A DNA stretch of 64,000 bases from Planctomycetaceae bacterium (GTDB lineage Bacteria; Planctomycetota; Planctomycetia; Planctomycetales; Planctomycetaceae): contig JAQWSQ010000143.1 in assembly GCA_029243145.1 (NCBI GenBank), forward strand, positions 1 to 64,000. The letters are read 5' to 3'. This document shows, in pieces, positions 28,612 through 37,249 of this stretch (position 1 is its first letter; each line of letters opens with the position of its first letter). The notes beneath the pieces are model-generated. The model was not told the DNA's origin, ran no database searches, and saw only the letters and a list, made by a program, of their open reading frames with translations. The position numbers and the translations under genes were made by a program.

Positions 28612-29328
28612 TCAATTCTCTTTGCTTGTCTCGAGATAGGGAATCACTTCTGAAAAACTGTTGATCGTCCCGTCGTTTTTGGTCAGTGTGTTTTGAACCG
28701 TTGATTGAGACCGGTCAATCTGTAGTGCCGACAATCCAGCTTGTCGAGCAGAGAGCACGTCGTTCTCTTCATGATCTCCGATCATCAGCATCTGAGCGGG
28801 TCTGACGTTCAGTCGGTTCGCCAGCTCATTGTAAAAATTCAAAGAGGGCTTGCGGTATCCCAGCTCTGCAGATGCGAATGCGACATCAATCGGTGTGAGT
28901 TCCCGATGACCGGCACAAACATCATGCAGTCGGTGGTCAAAATTGGAGCCGATGGCTAGAGAATATCCGGCGAGTTTTAATTGCTGGAGGAGAGGAGCCA
29001 CGTCGGCAAAGACTTGCCAAGCTTCTGGTTTCGAAAAATGAGAGTGAACTTCTGCGAAACAAGCTTCCATCTCGATCACATCGTCGAGAACATGTTCGAC
29101 AATTTGTTTCCATCGAGCCAACTCGATCTGTTCATTGGAGAGATGTTTTTCACCCTCCGAGTTGGAAAACGATTGTTCGAACTGCTTGCCAAACCGTTCT
29201 CGAACCTCTTGAACAGTATATTGGCTTCCGAATGTGTTTCCGATTTGCCAATAGGCTTCAGCGACTGAGGGAACTGGTTCGATGAGTGTGCCGACGGCAT
29301 CAAAAACGATCCACAAGGGTTGAGTCAT
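28612..29328 (-). CDS. HAD-superfamily hydrolase lacking the second motif-I aspartate
   Basis: 238 residues from the ATG at 29328; the frame also opens at a GTG at 29373. The nucleophile motif is WIVFDAVGTLI, where the Asp two positions on is replaced by Val, as in HDHD3-like and dehalogenase-like branches. Motif II is AIGSNFDHRL, the Lys is in ELGYRKPSLNFY, and motif IV is MIGDHEENDVLSAR. The helical cap lies between motifs I and II. Loss of the acid/base Asp argues against an ordinary phosphatase mechanism, so a phosphatase label is not secure. It is convergent with the coiled-coil protein gene and downstream of csrA. Confidence 0.8.
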   Translation of the reverse strand: MTQPLWIVFDAVGTLIEPVPSVAEAYWQIGNTFGSQYTVQEVRERFGKQFEQSFSNSEGEKHLSNEQIELARWKQIVEHVLDDVIEMEACFAEVHSHFSKPEAWQVFADVAPLLQQLKLAGYSLAIGSNFDHRLHDVCAGHRELTPIDVAFASAELGYRKPSLNFYNELANRLNVRPAQMLMIGDHEENDVLSARQAGLSALQIDRSQSTVQNTLTKNDGTINSFSEVIPYLETSKEN

Positions 29329-29420
29329 ATTTCTCTGAATTCCGGGAGATGATTGAGTCGAGGTGATCTTCACTTATTATTACGACCAATCGAGAAATGA
29401 CGAGCTTCTATTCTGCGCAT

Positions 29421-29447
29421 AAAAAAAGAGCGGCACAAATGCCGCTC
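29421..29447 (-). terminator. Rho-independent terminator of csrA
   Basis: Read on the minus strand, GAGCGGCA/TGCCGCTC form a perfect 8-bp stem with a four-base loop, followed by seven T. It lies 30 bases after the csrA stop and insulates csrA from the HAD gene. Confidence 0.88.
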
Positions 29448-29476
29448 AACTCTGTTTTCATATTTTGTCGACTGAT

Positions 29477-29683
29477 TCAGTCTGTGGAGGCGTCGGGGTT
29501 TGCCGCCTCTTTTTGCGCAGATTCTTTTTGAATCAGGTCATAAATTTCTTCCCGATGCACGGAGACTTCGGGAGGGGCTTTAATTCCGAGGCGAACTTTA
29601 TCACCTCGAATGTCAACAATTGTCACGACGATGTGGTCACCAATGATGATGCTCTCGTCGCGCTGTCTAGAAAGTACAAGCAT
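29477..29683 (-). CDS. csrA: Carbon storage regulator CsrA (RsmA-type RNA-binding protein)
   Basis: 68 residues. This small dimeric protein binds GGA motifs in mRNA leaders and controls translation and stability of target messages. The family sequence is complete: [35 protein letters not shown] and [13 protein letters not shown], including the RNA-contacting Arg in VHREEIY. The C-terminal extension ([16 protein letters not shown]) is slightly longer than in E. coli. It is monocistronic, ending at a strong terminator. No FliW gene, the usual protein antagonist in many phyla, is visible in the window. Confidence 0.97.
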   Translation of the reverse strand: MLVLSRQRDESIIIGDHIVVTIVDIRGDKVRLGIKAPPEVSVHREEIYDLIQKESAQKEAANPDASTD

Positions 29684-30235
29684 GAACGAACTCCTGTTTC
29701 GCTTTCCGCAGACGGGTCGTCAGCCTCGATGCCGGGACCATATCCCTGTCTCACGGATTGTTTTTGATGAAGGTAAGTAATGACTGCTTGGCAGCATTGA
29801 CTGCCTGCAAATGAATTCGGACTCGACTAGATCGCATGAGAGATACTCATGGTTTCTAAATCCCAGAAGTCCAGCAAACATTTGCCGTTGAAGTTACTCA
29901 ATCTTTTTTCGGATGAATTATTCATCAATGAAAATGGATAAGACACTATTCTTAAACAGATCAGACCGGCTCAATTCAGAACTGGTCGTTTCTGAAAATC
30001 CCTGAATAGCGACCAGCAAATGCTGGCTGAGCTTCTTCAGTTGGTAGGAGGTCGGGTATTCGATCAACGATAAAAAGCGGAGAGACTTTTTTAAGATCAA
30101 GTACGAGATGTTCTACCGTGATTGATTCATCGGCGTGAGAAGACGAAATCTCGTATGGCAAACGGGGAGATCCAGGAATTATTGGTGACCTATGCGACAC
30201 CTTGTCGATTATGACGACTTTGCGGATAGCCGTCC
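29684..30235. other. Gene-free stretch upstream of csrA
   Basis: About 550 bases. The csrA promoter must lie here, but I see no convincing -35/-10 pair. A 74-codon minus-strand frame at 29976-30200 with a GTG start (ending SGIFRNDQF) is possible but has no family resemblance and no clear ribosome site. Otherwise nothing is recognised. Confidence 0.4.
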
Positions 30236-30763
30236 TTAGTCACTTTCTTGTTCAACGGTCTCGGCGACAAATTGAAAATCGGGATCCATTCGTAATTGAT
30301 CGAAGTCGGTTTCCTCCGAAATCAGTTCTCGCAACTGAGGCTCCATCCGTAAAGAACGTCCCAGACATTCAATCGCTTTCGGTTTATCACCGACAAGTGA
30401 GAAATAGCAGGCCAAATTGTAGATGATAATTGGCTCTTCGGGATGATGTTGCTTGGCATTTTCGAGTGACTCAATCGCGCGCATCAGTCGGTCAATCCGT
30501 TTGTAGCACCAAGCCAAACCCAGGTGAGCTTGTAAGTTTCCGGGTTGAAGTAGGCTCGCCTTTTCAAAAAATGGGATGGCCTCATCAAATTGATCGAGAT
30601 CACGATGAGCTTCTGCGGTCAGCAACCAAGTATCAAACTCACAAAATTCGGGAGATTGGATTTTCCGGAGTTCACGCAGAGCGCATTCCGGCATCCTTAG
30701 AATCAGATAGCCACGCGCAGCATCAAGTCGACGATTGCGGTATTTCTGTTTTTCAATAGACAT
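30236..30763 (-). CDS. TPR-repeat protein
   Basis: 175 residues from the ATG at 30763 (MSIEKQKYRNRRLDAARGY). Four to five tetratricopeptide repeats are visible: RGYLILRMPECALRELRKI, TAEAHRDLDQFDEAIPFFEKA, LGLAWCYKRIDRLMRAIESL, and NLACYFSLVGDKPKAIECLG, each with the A/G-x-x-A spacing. It ends in a short acidic tail. No signal peptide is seen, so it is probably a cytoplasmic protein-interaction scaffold. It stands alone between two gene-poor stretches. Partner unknown. Confidence 0.8.
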   Translation of the reverse strand: MSIEKQKYRNRRLDAARGYLILRMPECALRELRKIQSPEFCEFDTWLLTAEAHRDLDQFDEAIPFFEKASLLQPGNLQAHLGLAWCYKRIDRLMRAIESLENAKQHHPEEPIIIYNLACYFSLVGDKPKAIECLGRSLRMEPQLRELISEETDFDQLRMDPDFQFVAETVEQESD

Positions 30764-31057
30764 AAATAAAGTCACCAAGCCAGGGGATTCAAGTGGTTTG
30801 GCACAACACAAAAGTCTGAACGATTATGTAACAGATCAAACGCTAACAGCCTTTTGAGGCAGCGTCCAGACGGGGATTTCACTGAATGTGGGGATGAGTG
30901 TGAAATCGAGGCCAAAATGATCTGACTCTGCTCGATTCAAGGCTCGTCTATATGATGTAGATCAATACGATACAAACAGTTAGGTATAGTTCTGGTGTCG
31001 ATGTGTTGTTTATTCATAACATGTTTATATAAAATGACTTTTAGATATAATCGTCAC
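30764..31057. other. Gene-free stretch upstream of the TPR gene
   Basis: About 290 AT-rich bases, ending in the tandem repeat. No gene or clear promoter was recognised. Confidence 0.35.
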
Positions 31058-31107
31058 TTCATCTAACGAACAGGTAGCTGGATTCATCTAACGAACAGGT
31101 AGCTGGA
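31058..31107. repeat. Tandem duplication of a 25-base unit
   Basis: The unit TTCATCTAACGAACAGGTAG plus CTGGA occurs twice back to back without a mismatch (31058-31082 and 31083-31107). The second copy runs directly into the left arm of the inverted repeat that follows. Confidence 0.95.
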
Positions 31108-31173
31108 TTCGCAAGAATTCAGACGAAATGCGGGGACAGCGTGGTCCTTCTGAATTCTTGCGAATCCAGTTAC
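31099..31173. repeat. 24-bp inverted repeat with a 27-base structured loop
   Basis: Left arm 31099-31122 pairs with right arm 31150-31173; 23 positions are Watson-Crick and one would be G:U in RNA. The loop contains a further short stem, GGAC/GTCC. There is no T-tract and no adjacent coding gene (nearest starts or stops about 300 bases away). Candidates are a structured RNA, a MITE-like element or a protein-binding cruciform. Confidence 0.9.
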
Positions 31174-31392
31174 GGGGAAGGTACAAACAACCGATCTCAC
31201 TCGACCTGCTGGAACGGAGCAACAACAAGATCAAGACATTGAAGCGAACTGCTTATGGAGATCGAAACGAAAGAGAATTCGAACCGAAACTTCTATCGCT
31301 CCGTCACATTGCATACACGTTCGTCGGAGGAACTGTTTTTCGGGCGATGACATATCCGTTAGTGCATCTACCTCAATTAACGCCCACCAATC

Positions 31393-31431
31393 GATAAAGC
31401 CCTGCAAAACTTTCATTCGCAGGGCTTTATC
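31393..31431 (-). terminator. Terminator downstream of the HtrA-type protease
   Basis: GATAAAGCCCTGC (31393-31405) and GCAGGGCTTTATC (31419-31431) are perfect 13-bp reverse complements with a 13-base loop. It lies 36 bases after the stop of the minus-strand protease gene. The symmetrical stem could work in both directions. Confidence 0.75.
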
Positions 31432-31466
31432 TGTGTCTCACCGCAAACTTCTTAAAAACGAACGTC

Positions 31467-32969
31467 TTATTGTCCCAGATAGATAATGCGAGAACCTTGT
31501 TGATTCCGAATCGTCAGGACAAGGCCATCAGCATTTTGGAGTTCTTTTAGGACATTCTTGAGAGTCGCCACTGAATCGATCTCTTTGCGTCCCACTTTGA
31601 GGATGACATCGCCTGCTTTCAGGCCGGCTGACGCAGCGATACTTCCATTTTCAACAGAGTCGATCAAAACTCCGGCATTGGGACTCAAACCCAACTGATC
31701 GGCGATCTCTGGTTTCAACACGCCCACACTGAGTCCCAGGTCGGAGAGTTCGGTTGACGCGCTGTCTTGGAAGTCCGCCACGGTGAGATCATTGGGGAGT
31801 TCTTCAATCGACACGGTGAGCAGTTTGGTTTGACCATCACGAATGATTTTCATCTGCTGACTCGAACCAATCGATGATCGCTCGACCACTCTTTGCAGAT
31901 CACTGGGTTGAGAAACTTTTTGCTGGGCGAACTCAAGAATGACATCGCCGACTTTCAAGCCCGCTTTCATGGCAGGTCCATCGGACTTGAGTTCAGTCAC
32001 CAAAGCGCCGGCGACTTTTTCGATTCCCAACTGATTGGCAATCGCGGCATTGACCTCTCGGATAAGGACACCCAGATAGGCACGTTTGACTTCACCATGC
32101 TCTTGCAATTGTTCCACGACCCACTTCGCAAGATTGACGGGAATCGCAAATCCAATCCCTTGATATCCGCCGCTCGTCGATGATATTGCGGTATTAATAC
32201 CGATCACTTCTCCCGCCAGATTGACAAGCGGTCCTCCACTATTTCCGGGATTGATGGCAGCATCTGTTTGTAGATATTCTTCCCGATCATTGATGCCGAT
32301 GACTCGCGACTTTCCACTGATAATTCCCGCAGTCACCGATTTCTGTAACCGGAACGGAGCCCCCACTGCGATGACCCAATCGCCGATGCTCATGGAATTG
32401 GAATCTCCTAATCGGGCGAAAGGCAGAATGCCAGCGTTTTCGATCTTCACAATGGCTAAATCGGTTTTGGGGTCAGCGGTCACTTCGGTGGCTTCAAATT
32501 CACGACCATCGTGCAATTTGACGACGACCTTCTCTCTATTCTGCACGACGTGATTGTTGGTGAGAATAATCCCGGAGGGATCAATGATGACACCGGAGCC
32601 CATGCCTTGTTGTCGTTGCTGAGGCGCTTGGTGTTGGCTGTCTGGCATGTTTTCAAAGAATCGTTTGGAGGACGGGTCTTTGCGTAATGCATCGGGAATT
32701 TGCTGTTGTCGAGTGCTGGCTGTGGGTTGTTCGACTTCTGTTTGAATGGTGACAACCGCGGGAAGTACACGACTCGATGCGGTTCGAAAGGCGTTCGACA
32801 GACCGTTTGCCTGCGTCAGATTTTGTAATTCAACTTCATTCAGTGGGGCAGGGCCACTGTCTATTATTTTGTTTTCCGCGTTTGCCAAGCCATTCCAGAC
32901 TCCGGCAGTGATAAGGGTGAGGCTGAGGGCGAACAGTGCCCCGAACGCCCACTTAGTTTGGTATTTCAT
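31467..32969 (-). CDS. HtrA/DegP-type serine protease with two PDZ domains
   Basis: 500 residues from the ATG at 32969, which has AGGAG 8 bases upstream. A signal peptide or anchor (WAFGALFALSLTLITAGVWN) precedes a trypsin-like domain. The triad is visible: His in LTNNHVVQ (about 138), Asp in KTDLAIVKI (about 170) and Ser in NPGNSGGPL (about 244). Two PDZ domains follow (GALVTELKSDGPAMKAGLKV and GVLIDSVENGSIAASAGLKA), the DegP/DegQ layout. It should degrade or refold misfolded envelope proteins. A Gln-rich loop (QAPQQRQQ) lies before the catalytic His. No adjacent sensor or anti-sigma gene suggests its control. Confidence 0.93.
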   Translation of the reverse strand: MKYQTKWAFGALFALSLTLITAGVWNGLANAENKIIDSGPAPLNEVELQNLTQANGLSNAFRTASSRVLPAVVTIQTEVEQPTASTRQQQIPDALRKDPSSKRFFENMPDSQHQAPQQRQQGMGSGVIIDPSGIILTNNHVVQNREKVVVKLHDGREFEATEVTADPKTDLAIVKIENAGILPFARLGDSNSMSIGDWVIAVGAPFRLQKSVTAGIISGKSRVIGINDREEYLQTDAAINPGNSGGPLVNLAGEVIGINTAISSTSGGYQGIGFAIPVNLAKWVVEQLQEHGEVKRAYLGVLIREVNAAIANQLGIEKVAGALVTELKSDGPAMKAGLKVGDVILEFAQQKVSQPSDLQRVVERSSIGSSQQMKIIRDGQTKLLTVSIEELPNDLTVADFQDSASTELSDLGLSVGVLKPEIADQLGLSPNAGVLIDSVENGSIAASAGLKAGDVILKVGRKEIDSVATLKNVLKELQNADGLVLTIRNQQGSRIIYLGQ

Positions 32970-33341
32970 AATGTTTGCTCCTGGTTGAAAGAGAGGAAAC
33001 CTGGCGTGTGAATTAAGAGTTTGCGTCGACATCTCTTCGACTACTTACGGTTTGTGTGTCGCGAGTGTTGGAACCGTGGTCGAAAAAAAATGTGAAGACA
33101 TCGATACCGGCTCTGTCGCAAATCCAAAGAGTCGTACCCGAGAAATTTTCTCAAATGAATTTTCTCGTTTTGGAATCGCTCTTTTCCAGGCGGGGAGCGT
33201 GACTGAAATTCAGTGAGCAAAAGAGTTTTCAAAGATGCGCACACTCAATCCCACAAGTCGGTTCAATGTCGGTGATTGTGTTGCCGACCGTAACGGCCCG
33301 TTGAAAACCTTCATTCTGCTGCGAATGATTTTCTGAAGCTG
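32970..33341. other. Gene-free stretch upstream of the protease gene
   Basis: About 370 bases. It includes an inverted repeat near 33136-33167 (GAGAAATTTTCTC followed by GAATTTTCTCG). The protease promoter should be here, but no consensus elements were found. Confidence 0.35.
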
Positions 33342-35042
33342 TCACACACCACTGAGCCAAAGTCCCACCGCGATCAGCATCAGTAACAAGGCAAATGAAT
33401 CGCGCCTACTCCAGCGGTCGCTTCGCGCATGTTTTCTCAAGAACCCCAACATCGCTCCGGTCGGGCAGCCGTATCGGCAATACGCCATCGGGACAAAGCA
33501 AGAGACGACCAAGCCAACGAGGGCAATCAGAATCGTCGCCACGCCCGCCACTCGAAACAGATACGCATCAAAAGGTTCAATGGCCGCGAGATTCAATGGC
33601 CAGGCAAGTTGGGATGAAATGACCACGAGAAGCAGCAGGGCAGCGGGGAGAAATGAGAGAGTTTGGCTGAGTTTTCGAGGAAGTGTTCGCGGTGAAAAGA
33701 AACGCCCCTTCACCAATTGCTGGACGGCTCCATGTGGGCAGAGTTGGTGGCAGTAAACCTGTTTGCGTGTTGTTAAAGGAATCATCAACGCCGCGACCGA
33801 GAGGGTCGAAAGACCGAAAGCCGACTTCCAGGGGAGGCCATGCTGTGCGGCTCCCGCCAAAAATGCTTGCGAGACCATGTCGCCATTCAAAAATCCCAGG
33901 TAAACAATCAGGCAAATCTGATAGCCAATTCGGATCGGTTTGATCCCTCGCAGCTTTGTGAATGCCAGCGTTAATCCCACGGCAAGAATCAGTAACGTGC
34001 CATAATCCCTGGGAGCGGGTGACCAGAATTGCGCACTTGTCGAAGTCGAAATATCGGGTTGATCTTTTGCATCGACGATGGCTTGTGCTGTGGCGACCAG
34101 TGAATCGGCAACTCCCAAGCTGGTCATTGTGGCTCCCGAGACTCCTTCCACCTGTTCTGCAATCAGGTCCAGGTCGCTGAGTTCTTCCGGCGTTTTTCCG
34201 TTCAGCGAATTTCGGAAATACTCATCTTCTCTCACATATCCCACATACGGATCGTTGTCATAACTGTCTCTCAACTGAAAGCCGAAAAGGTGGTCTTCGG
34301 CATCAAAAGCGAGCAAAACGTCTGTCGGTCCTTGATAGCCTGTGATGTAATCGGCGTGGGGAGAAGAGCGGACAACGTACCCCATCAACTCTTTTTGAGA
34401 GTTGAGAACTTCAATTTTGGGATCAGAGAATGAGAGTGAATCGGCGTCTGGGAACAATGGACGGACTTCTTCCAGAGTCACCTCCGCCAGAAATTTCAGG
34501 TTGGGAGGATTGCCTCCCAGGCGTTTTTGGAGACCCTGTTGGATGGCGATGCTGGTCAGGGTTGATCCGCTGACAGCGTCCACATTTTTCAGGTTTGCGG
34601 CTGTTTGACAGTTCATTCCGTTCCACGTGAAACGGAATCGAGAGTTGTTTTTGATGGCAGCCACATGCTCCCGCGTATCAGCACTCTCCAGAATCTTGGT
34701 TCCCAAGATGAGGTCATGGGAGTCAAACGCCAATAGGGTGTTTGTGGGTCCGGAGTACCCGACAATGCCATCACTGATGGGGCTCGTTTGTAAAACGTAG
34801 CCGAGGATTTCTCCCTCGCGGTCCCGCACGATCTGCGTTCCCGACTGGGGAGGATCGAGGGTGAGACCGGTCGGATAAAACTCGAGAACCTGTTTGATGT
34901 CGATGGGAATGGAGCCAGCCGGAACCTGCTCGGCGTCTCGTTTCGCATGGGCCGCATGAATGGCCAGAACGATTCCAGCAAACATCGCAGCACGGACGGT
35001 CTGCATGATCCAGACTCGCCACGTGTGCGACGTTTTCGTCAT
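33342..35042 (-). CDS. NosR-like membrane flavoprotein with two FMN-binding domains
   Basis: 566 residues from the ATG at 35042 (AGGAAACTAACAGG just upstream). A signal anchor is followed by two FMN-binding domains of the RnfG/NqrC/NosR type; the Ser/Thr-rich flavinylation motifs are VSGSTLTS and VSGATMTS, where FMN is attached through a Thr in relatives. Then come about six TM segments with two C-x3-CP motifs, CHQLCPHGA and CRYGCPTGA, as in NosR/NapH-type polyferredoxins. The protein probably moves electrons across the membrane. Two FMN domains in tandem are unusual, and no nosZ, nap or rnf gene is nearby. Two parS-like sites lie in or near this gene. Confidence 0.75.
   Translation of the reverse strand: MTKTSHTWRVWIMQTVRAAMFAGIVLAIHAAHAKRDAEQVPAGSIPIDIKQVLEFYPTGLTLDPPQSGTQIVRDREGEILGYVLQTSPISDGIVGYSGPTNTLLAFDSHDLILGTKILESADTREHVAAIKNNSRFRFTWNGMNCQTAANLKNVDAVSGSTLTSIAIQQGLQKRLGGNPPNLKFLAEVTLEEVRPLFPDADSLSFSDPKIEVLNSQKELMGYVVRSSPHADYITGYQGPTDVLLAFDAEDHLFGFQLRDSYDNDPYVGYVREDEYFRNSLNGKTPEELSDLDLIAEQVEGVSGATMTSLGVADSLVATAQAIVDAKDQPDISTSTSAQFWSPAPRDYGTLLILAVGLTLAFTKLRGIKPIRIGYQICLIVYLGFLNGDMVSQAFLAGAAQHGLPWKSAFGLSTLSVAALMIPLTTRKQVYCHQLCPHGAVQQLVKGRFFSPRTLPRKLSQTLSFLPAALLLLVVISSQLAWPLNLAAIEPFDAYLFRVAGVATILIALVGLVVSCFVPMAYCRYGCPTGAMLGFLRKHARSDRWSRRDSFALLLMLIAVGLWLSGV
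34619..34634. other. parS-like site inside the NosR-like gene
   Basis: CGTTCCACGTGAAACG keeps the 14-base core GTTYCACGTGAAAC of the bacterial parS consensus and differs only at the outermost bases. The palindrome extends outward as ATTCCGTT/AACGGAAT. Confidence 0.7.
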
Positions 35043-35075
35043 CCTGTTAGTTTCCTGAGTGGTCATCACGACAAG

Positions 35076-35393
35076 TCAGGAGGCTGCCTGAATCTGTCGC
35101 GACTTCTCCATGGCATCTTCGGCTTCCTGAATCTTCCCGCAGCGTTGGTAGATGACGGAAAGCTGAGTATAGGAGAAGGCATCATTGGGGACCAACTCGG
35201 TGACTTTCAGAGCATGCTTGATGGCATCCTCATTCTGTCCGAGCTTCTGCGAGTAGACCGCCAATGCCTGATGCGTAATCGAGTGTTCGGGATGTTCTTC
35301 GAGGATTGATTTCCACTGAGCGACGGCTCCTTCGATGTCACCCGCTTCTTTGAGCTTATGGGCTTCGTCATACTTTTCGTCTGCAACTGCCAT
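35076..35393 (-). CDS. Small TPR protein
   Basis: 105 residues from the ATG at 35393 (AAGGTG 6 bases upstream). Two to three tetratricopeptide repeats fill it: DEAHKLKEAGDIEGAVAQW, HQALAVYSQKLGQNEDAI and YTQLSVIYQRCGKIQEAEDA. No signal peptide. It lies 34 bases before the NosR-like gene start in the same direction, so the two are probably cotranscribed and the TPR protein may help assemble the redox protein, which is inference from position only. Confidence 0.78.
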   Translation of the reverse strand: MAVADEKYDEAHKLKEAGDIEGAVAQWKSILEEHPEHSITHQALAVYSQKLGQNEDAIKHALKVTELVPNDAFSYTQLSVIYQRCGKIQEAEDAMEKSRQIQAAS

Positions 35394-35435
35394 GGTGTCA
35401 CCTTCTGTCATTCTTTGATTCGGGTCTGCCCGGTC

Positions 35436-35451
35436 TGTTTCACGTGAAACA
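35436..35451. other. parS site, perfect consensus
   Basis: TGTTTCACGTGAAACA is an exact 16-base palindrome equal to the consensus bound by chromosomal ParB. It lies in the intergenic region between the TPR gene and the GT39-like gene. Confidence 0.9.
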
Positions 35452-35578
35452 GATTGGCCCCATCAATCAGGATTTCTCTTTTGATCTCCACCCGAGTATG
35501 ATCCTCTCAGGGGAAGAAACCCATTGTACGCCTCTTGCCCGTCGATCCAACTCTGACCGCACCTCTGATTTGAAACCG

Positions 35579-37249
35579 ATGACAAACGATCCTCCTCCAG
35601 ATGCTCACCATGACCAACCGGTCACCCATCGTGAACGATGGCTGGTGGCGGGAATTCTGGTTTTGGGGGCGGTTCTGCGACTGATGATGCCGGGTTCGTT
35701 TCACGTGGAACACTACGACGAAGGGGTCTATGCCTCGAACCGTTGGTTCACGCCGGAAGAGGGAGCACGGTTTCCAGATCGCCATTTGTATGCCCCTCCG
35801 CTCTGGCCGGCCGTCATGGAAATGTCGCAGTTGGCGTTGGGGACATCTGCTCTGGGGGTGATGTTACCGGGTGTCTTGTGCGGAGTGATCACCATTTGGC
35901 TGATCTGGCGATTGGTGAGGGAGTGGGTCGGAGCAGAAGTGGCTATCGTGATTGCCGGTCTCTTGGCGGTGAATGGATATCACATTATGTTCAGTCGAAC
36001 CGCGCTGACCGATGTGCCAGTCACCATGCTGATCGTCTGGGGAATCACTGCCGGGTGGAGAGCCATTTCCACAGAGCGTATTGGAATGGCGATCTGGGCC
36101 GGTATCCTGACAGGACTTGCCTGGTCAACCAAATACAATGGTTGGTATCCACTGGCAGTCACTGGTGCTGGGTTGTTGGCCGCGAATCTGTTTCACGTGA
36201 AACAGACCGGCGTTGCCTGGTCTCGCTGGAGGTGTTGGCTTGTCATGCTGATCACGGCAGCCTTGGTTTGGCTTCCCGCTTGGATCGATTTGCAAGACAA
36301 GGGAGGGTATGCCGCGGTTGCGCAAAACCACGCGGGTTACTTGGAAGGTTGGTCTTTCTGGCTGTCGAACTTTCGTCGGCAGTTTGAACATTTGAGGTGG
36401 TGGGATCTATTGTCCGTCTCGGTCCTCTGCCTCGCACTGGCTTTGTTTGGTCTAGGAGGTCGTTTGCTGGAACTGATCCAATCGGCCATGAAGCAGGAGA
36501 CTCTTACTCCCGAGATTCTCTCGGGTTGGATGGCACTGGCTTGGGTCTCGTCCTTGCTGTTGGTAACTCCTCTTTACCATCCCTATCCGCGTCTCGCACT
36601 CCCTCTGTTTCTCTCGTTGATCGTGGGGGCAGCTTTCGGAATTCAGAGATTGCGTAACAAACGGCAGCACGTGGTCACACACGACAAGCGAGTAGTTTCA
36701 CGTGAAACCACTCCGATCATGCGTGTTGTCGGTGTGGGGATTTGTTTCGCGGCATGCATTTTTTTGCTGGGAGCACCTTCCGGTGCAGGTAAGGGAACTC
36801 TGCCTTGGCAGGGGAGACTCTCAGCCGAAGAAGTTGCCGCACAGATTGTGGAGAGGTGTGCGAATGAATCACCAGAGAAGCAAGATTCTCCCCTCGCGTA
36901 TGTCATCTATGTCTACTCAGAACCGGCCATTTATTATCACCTGTGCCGACTCGCGCCCGAGAATGTCCTGATTTCACCGGTTGCCAATTTGGGTTTTCTG
37001 TCTCAGCCTCCCGCTCGGAAGCCGGTGGCTATTTATCTGGTGACGGGCCCTCATGCCGAGAGTAATGAATCCTATCAGGAACAATGGAAGAAGTCGGAAG
37101 GCCAGTTGCAACCGATTCAGACTTTTAATGTTGAATGCAGCGACTTGCTCTCGCTCAACTCCCACGCACCAAGTGAACTCTCGGAGTCTAATTCCGAATT
37201 TCCCACGATTCAATTCCATCTCTCAGTGGTGAGATCTTCTGTGCCGTGA
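35579..37249 (+). CDS. GT39/ArnT-like polytopic membrane glycosyltransferase
   Basis: About 556 residues from the ATG at 35579; the frame continues upstream with an ATG at 35498 and a GTG at 35444, none with a good ribosome site. The build is that of dolichol/undecaprenyl-phosphate-sugar dependent transferases (PMT_2 type): a first TM segment followed by the acidic pair in EHYDEGVYASNRWF, then about ten TM segments (for example VAIVIAGLLAVNGYHIMFSR and WLVMLITAALVWLPAW) and a soluble C-terminal domain. It should transfer a sugar to a lipid or protein on the outer face. Three parS-like sites lie inside this gene, constraining its codons. It precedes parB in the same direction. Confidence 0.82.
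   Translation: MTNDPPPDAHHDQPVTHRERWLVAGILVLGAVLRLMMPGSFHVEHYDEGVYASNRWFTPEEGARFPDRHLYAPPLWPAVMEMSQLALGTSALGVMLPGVLCGVITIWLIWRLVREWVGAEVAIVIAGLLAVNGYHIMFSRTALTDVPVTMLIVWGITAGWRAISTERIGMAIWAGILTGLAWSTKYNGWYPLAVTGAGLLAANLFHVKQTGVAWSRWRCWLVMLITAALVWLPAWIDLQDKGGYAAVAQNHAGYLEGWSFWLSNFRRQFEHLRWWDLLSVSVLCLALALFGLGGRLLELIQSAMKQETLTPEILSGWMALAWVSSLLLVTPLYHPYPRLALPLFLSLIVGAAFGIQRLRNKRQHVVTHDKRVVSRETTPIMRVVGVGICFAACIFLLGAPSGAGKGTLPWQGRLSAEEVAAQIVERCANESPEKQDSPLAYVIYVYSEPAIYYHLCRLAPENVLISPVANLGFLSQPPARKPVAIYLVTGPHAESNESYQEQWKKSEGQLQPIQTFNVECSDLLSLNSHAPSELSESNSEFPTIQFHLSVVRSSVP
35697..35712. other. parS-like site inside the GT39-like gene
   Basis: CGTTTCACGTGGAACA differs from the consensus TGTTYCACGTGRAACA only at the first base. 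It overlaps the codons of the conserved FHVEHYDEG motif. Confidence 0.8.
36189..36204. other. parS site, perfect consensus, inside the GT39-like gene
   Basis: TGTTTCACGTGAAACA, identical to the site at 35436-35451. Here it encodes LFHVKQT within a cytoplasmic or periplasmic loop. Confidence 0.9.
36694..36709. other. parS-like site inside the GT39-like gene
   Basis: AGTTTCACGTGAAACC has an intact 14-base core GTTTCACGTGAAAC, with only the outermost pair changed. It encodes VSRETT. Confidence 0.8.

Noticed and set aside
29976-30200. 74-codon minus-strand frame in the csrA upstream region
   Set aside because: GTG start, no clear ribosome site, no recognisable domain; kept only as a note in the gap entry.
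31128-31397. 89-codon plus-strand frame after the inverted repeat
   Set aside because: It begins inside the hairpin loop, has no ribosome site, overlaps the terminator stem and has no family resemblance.
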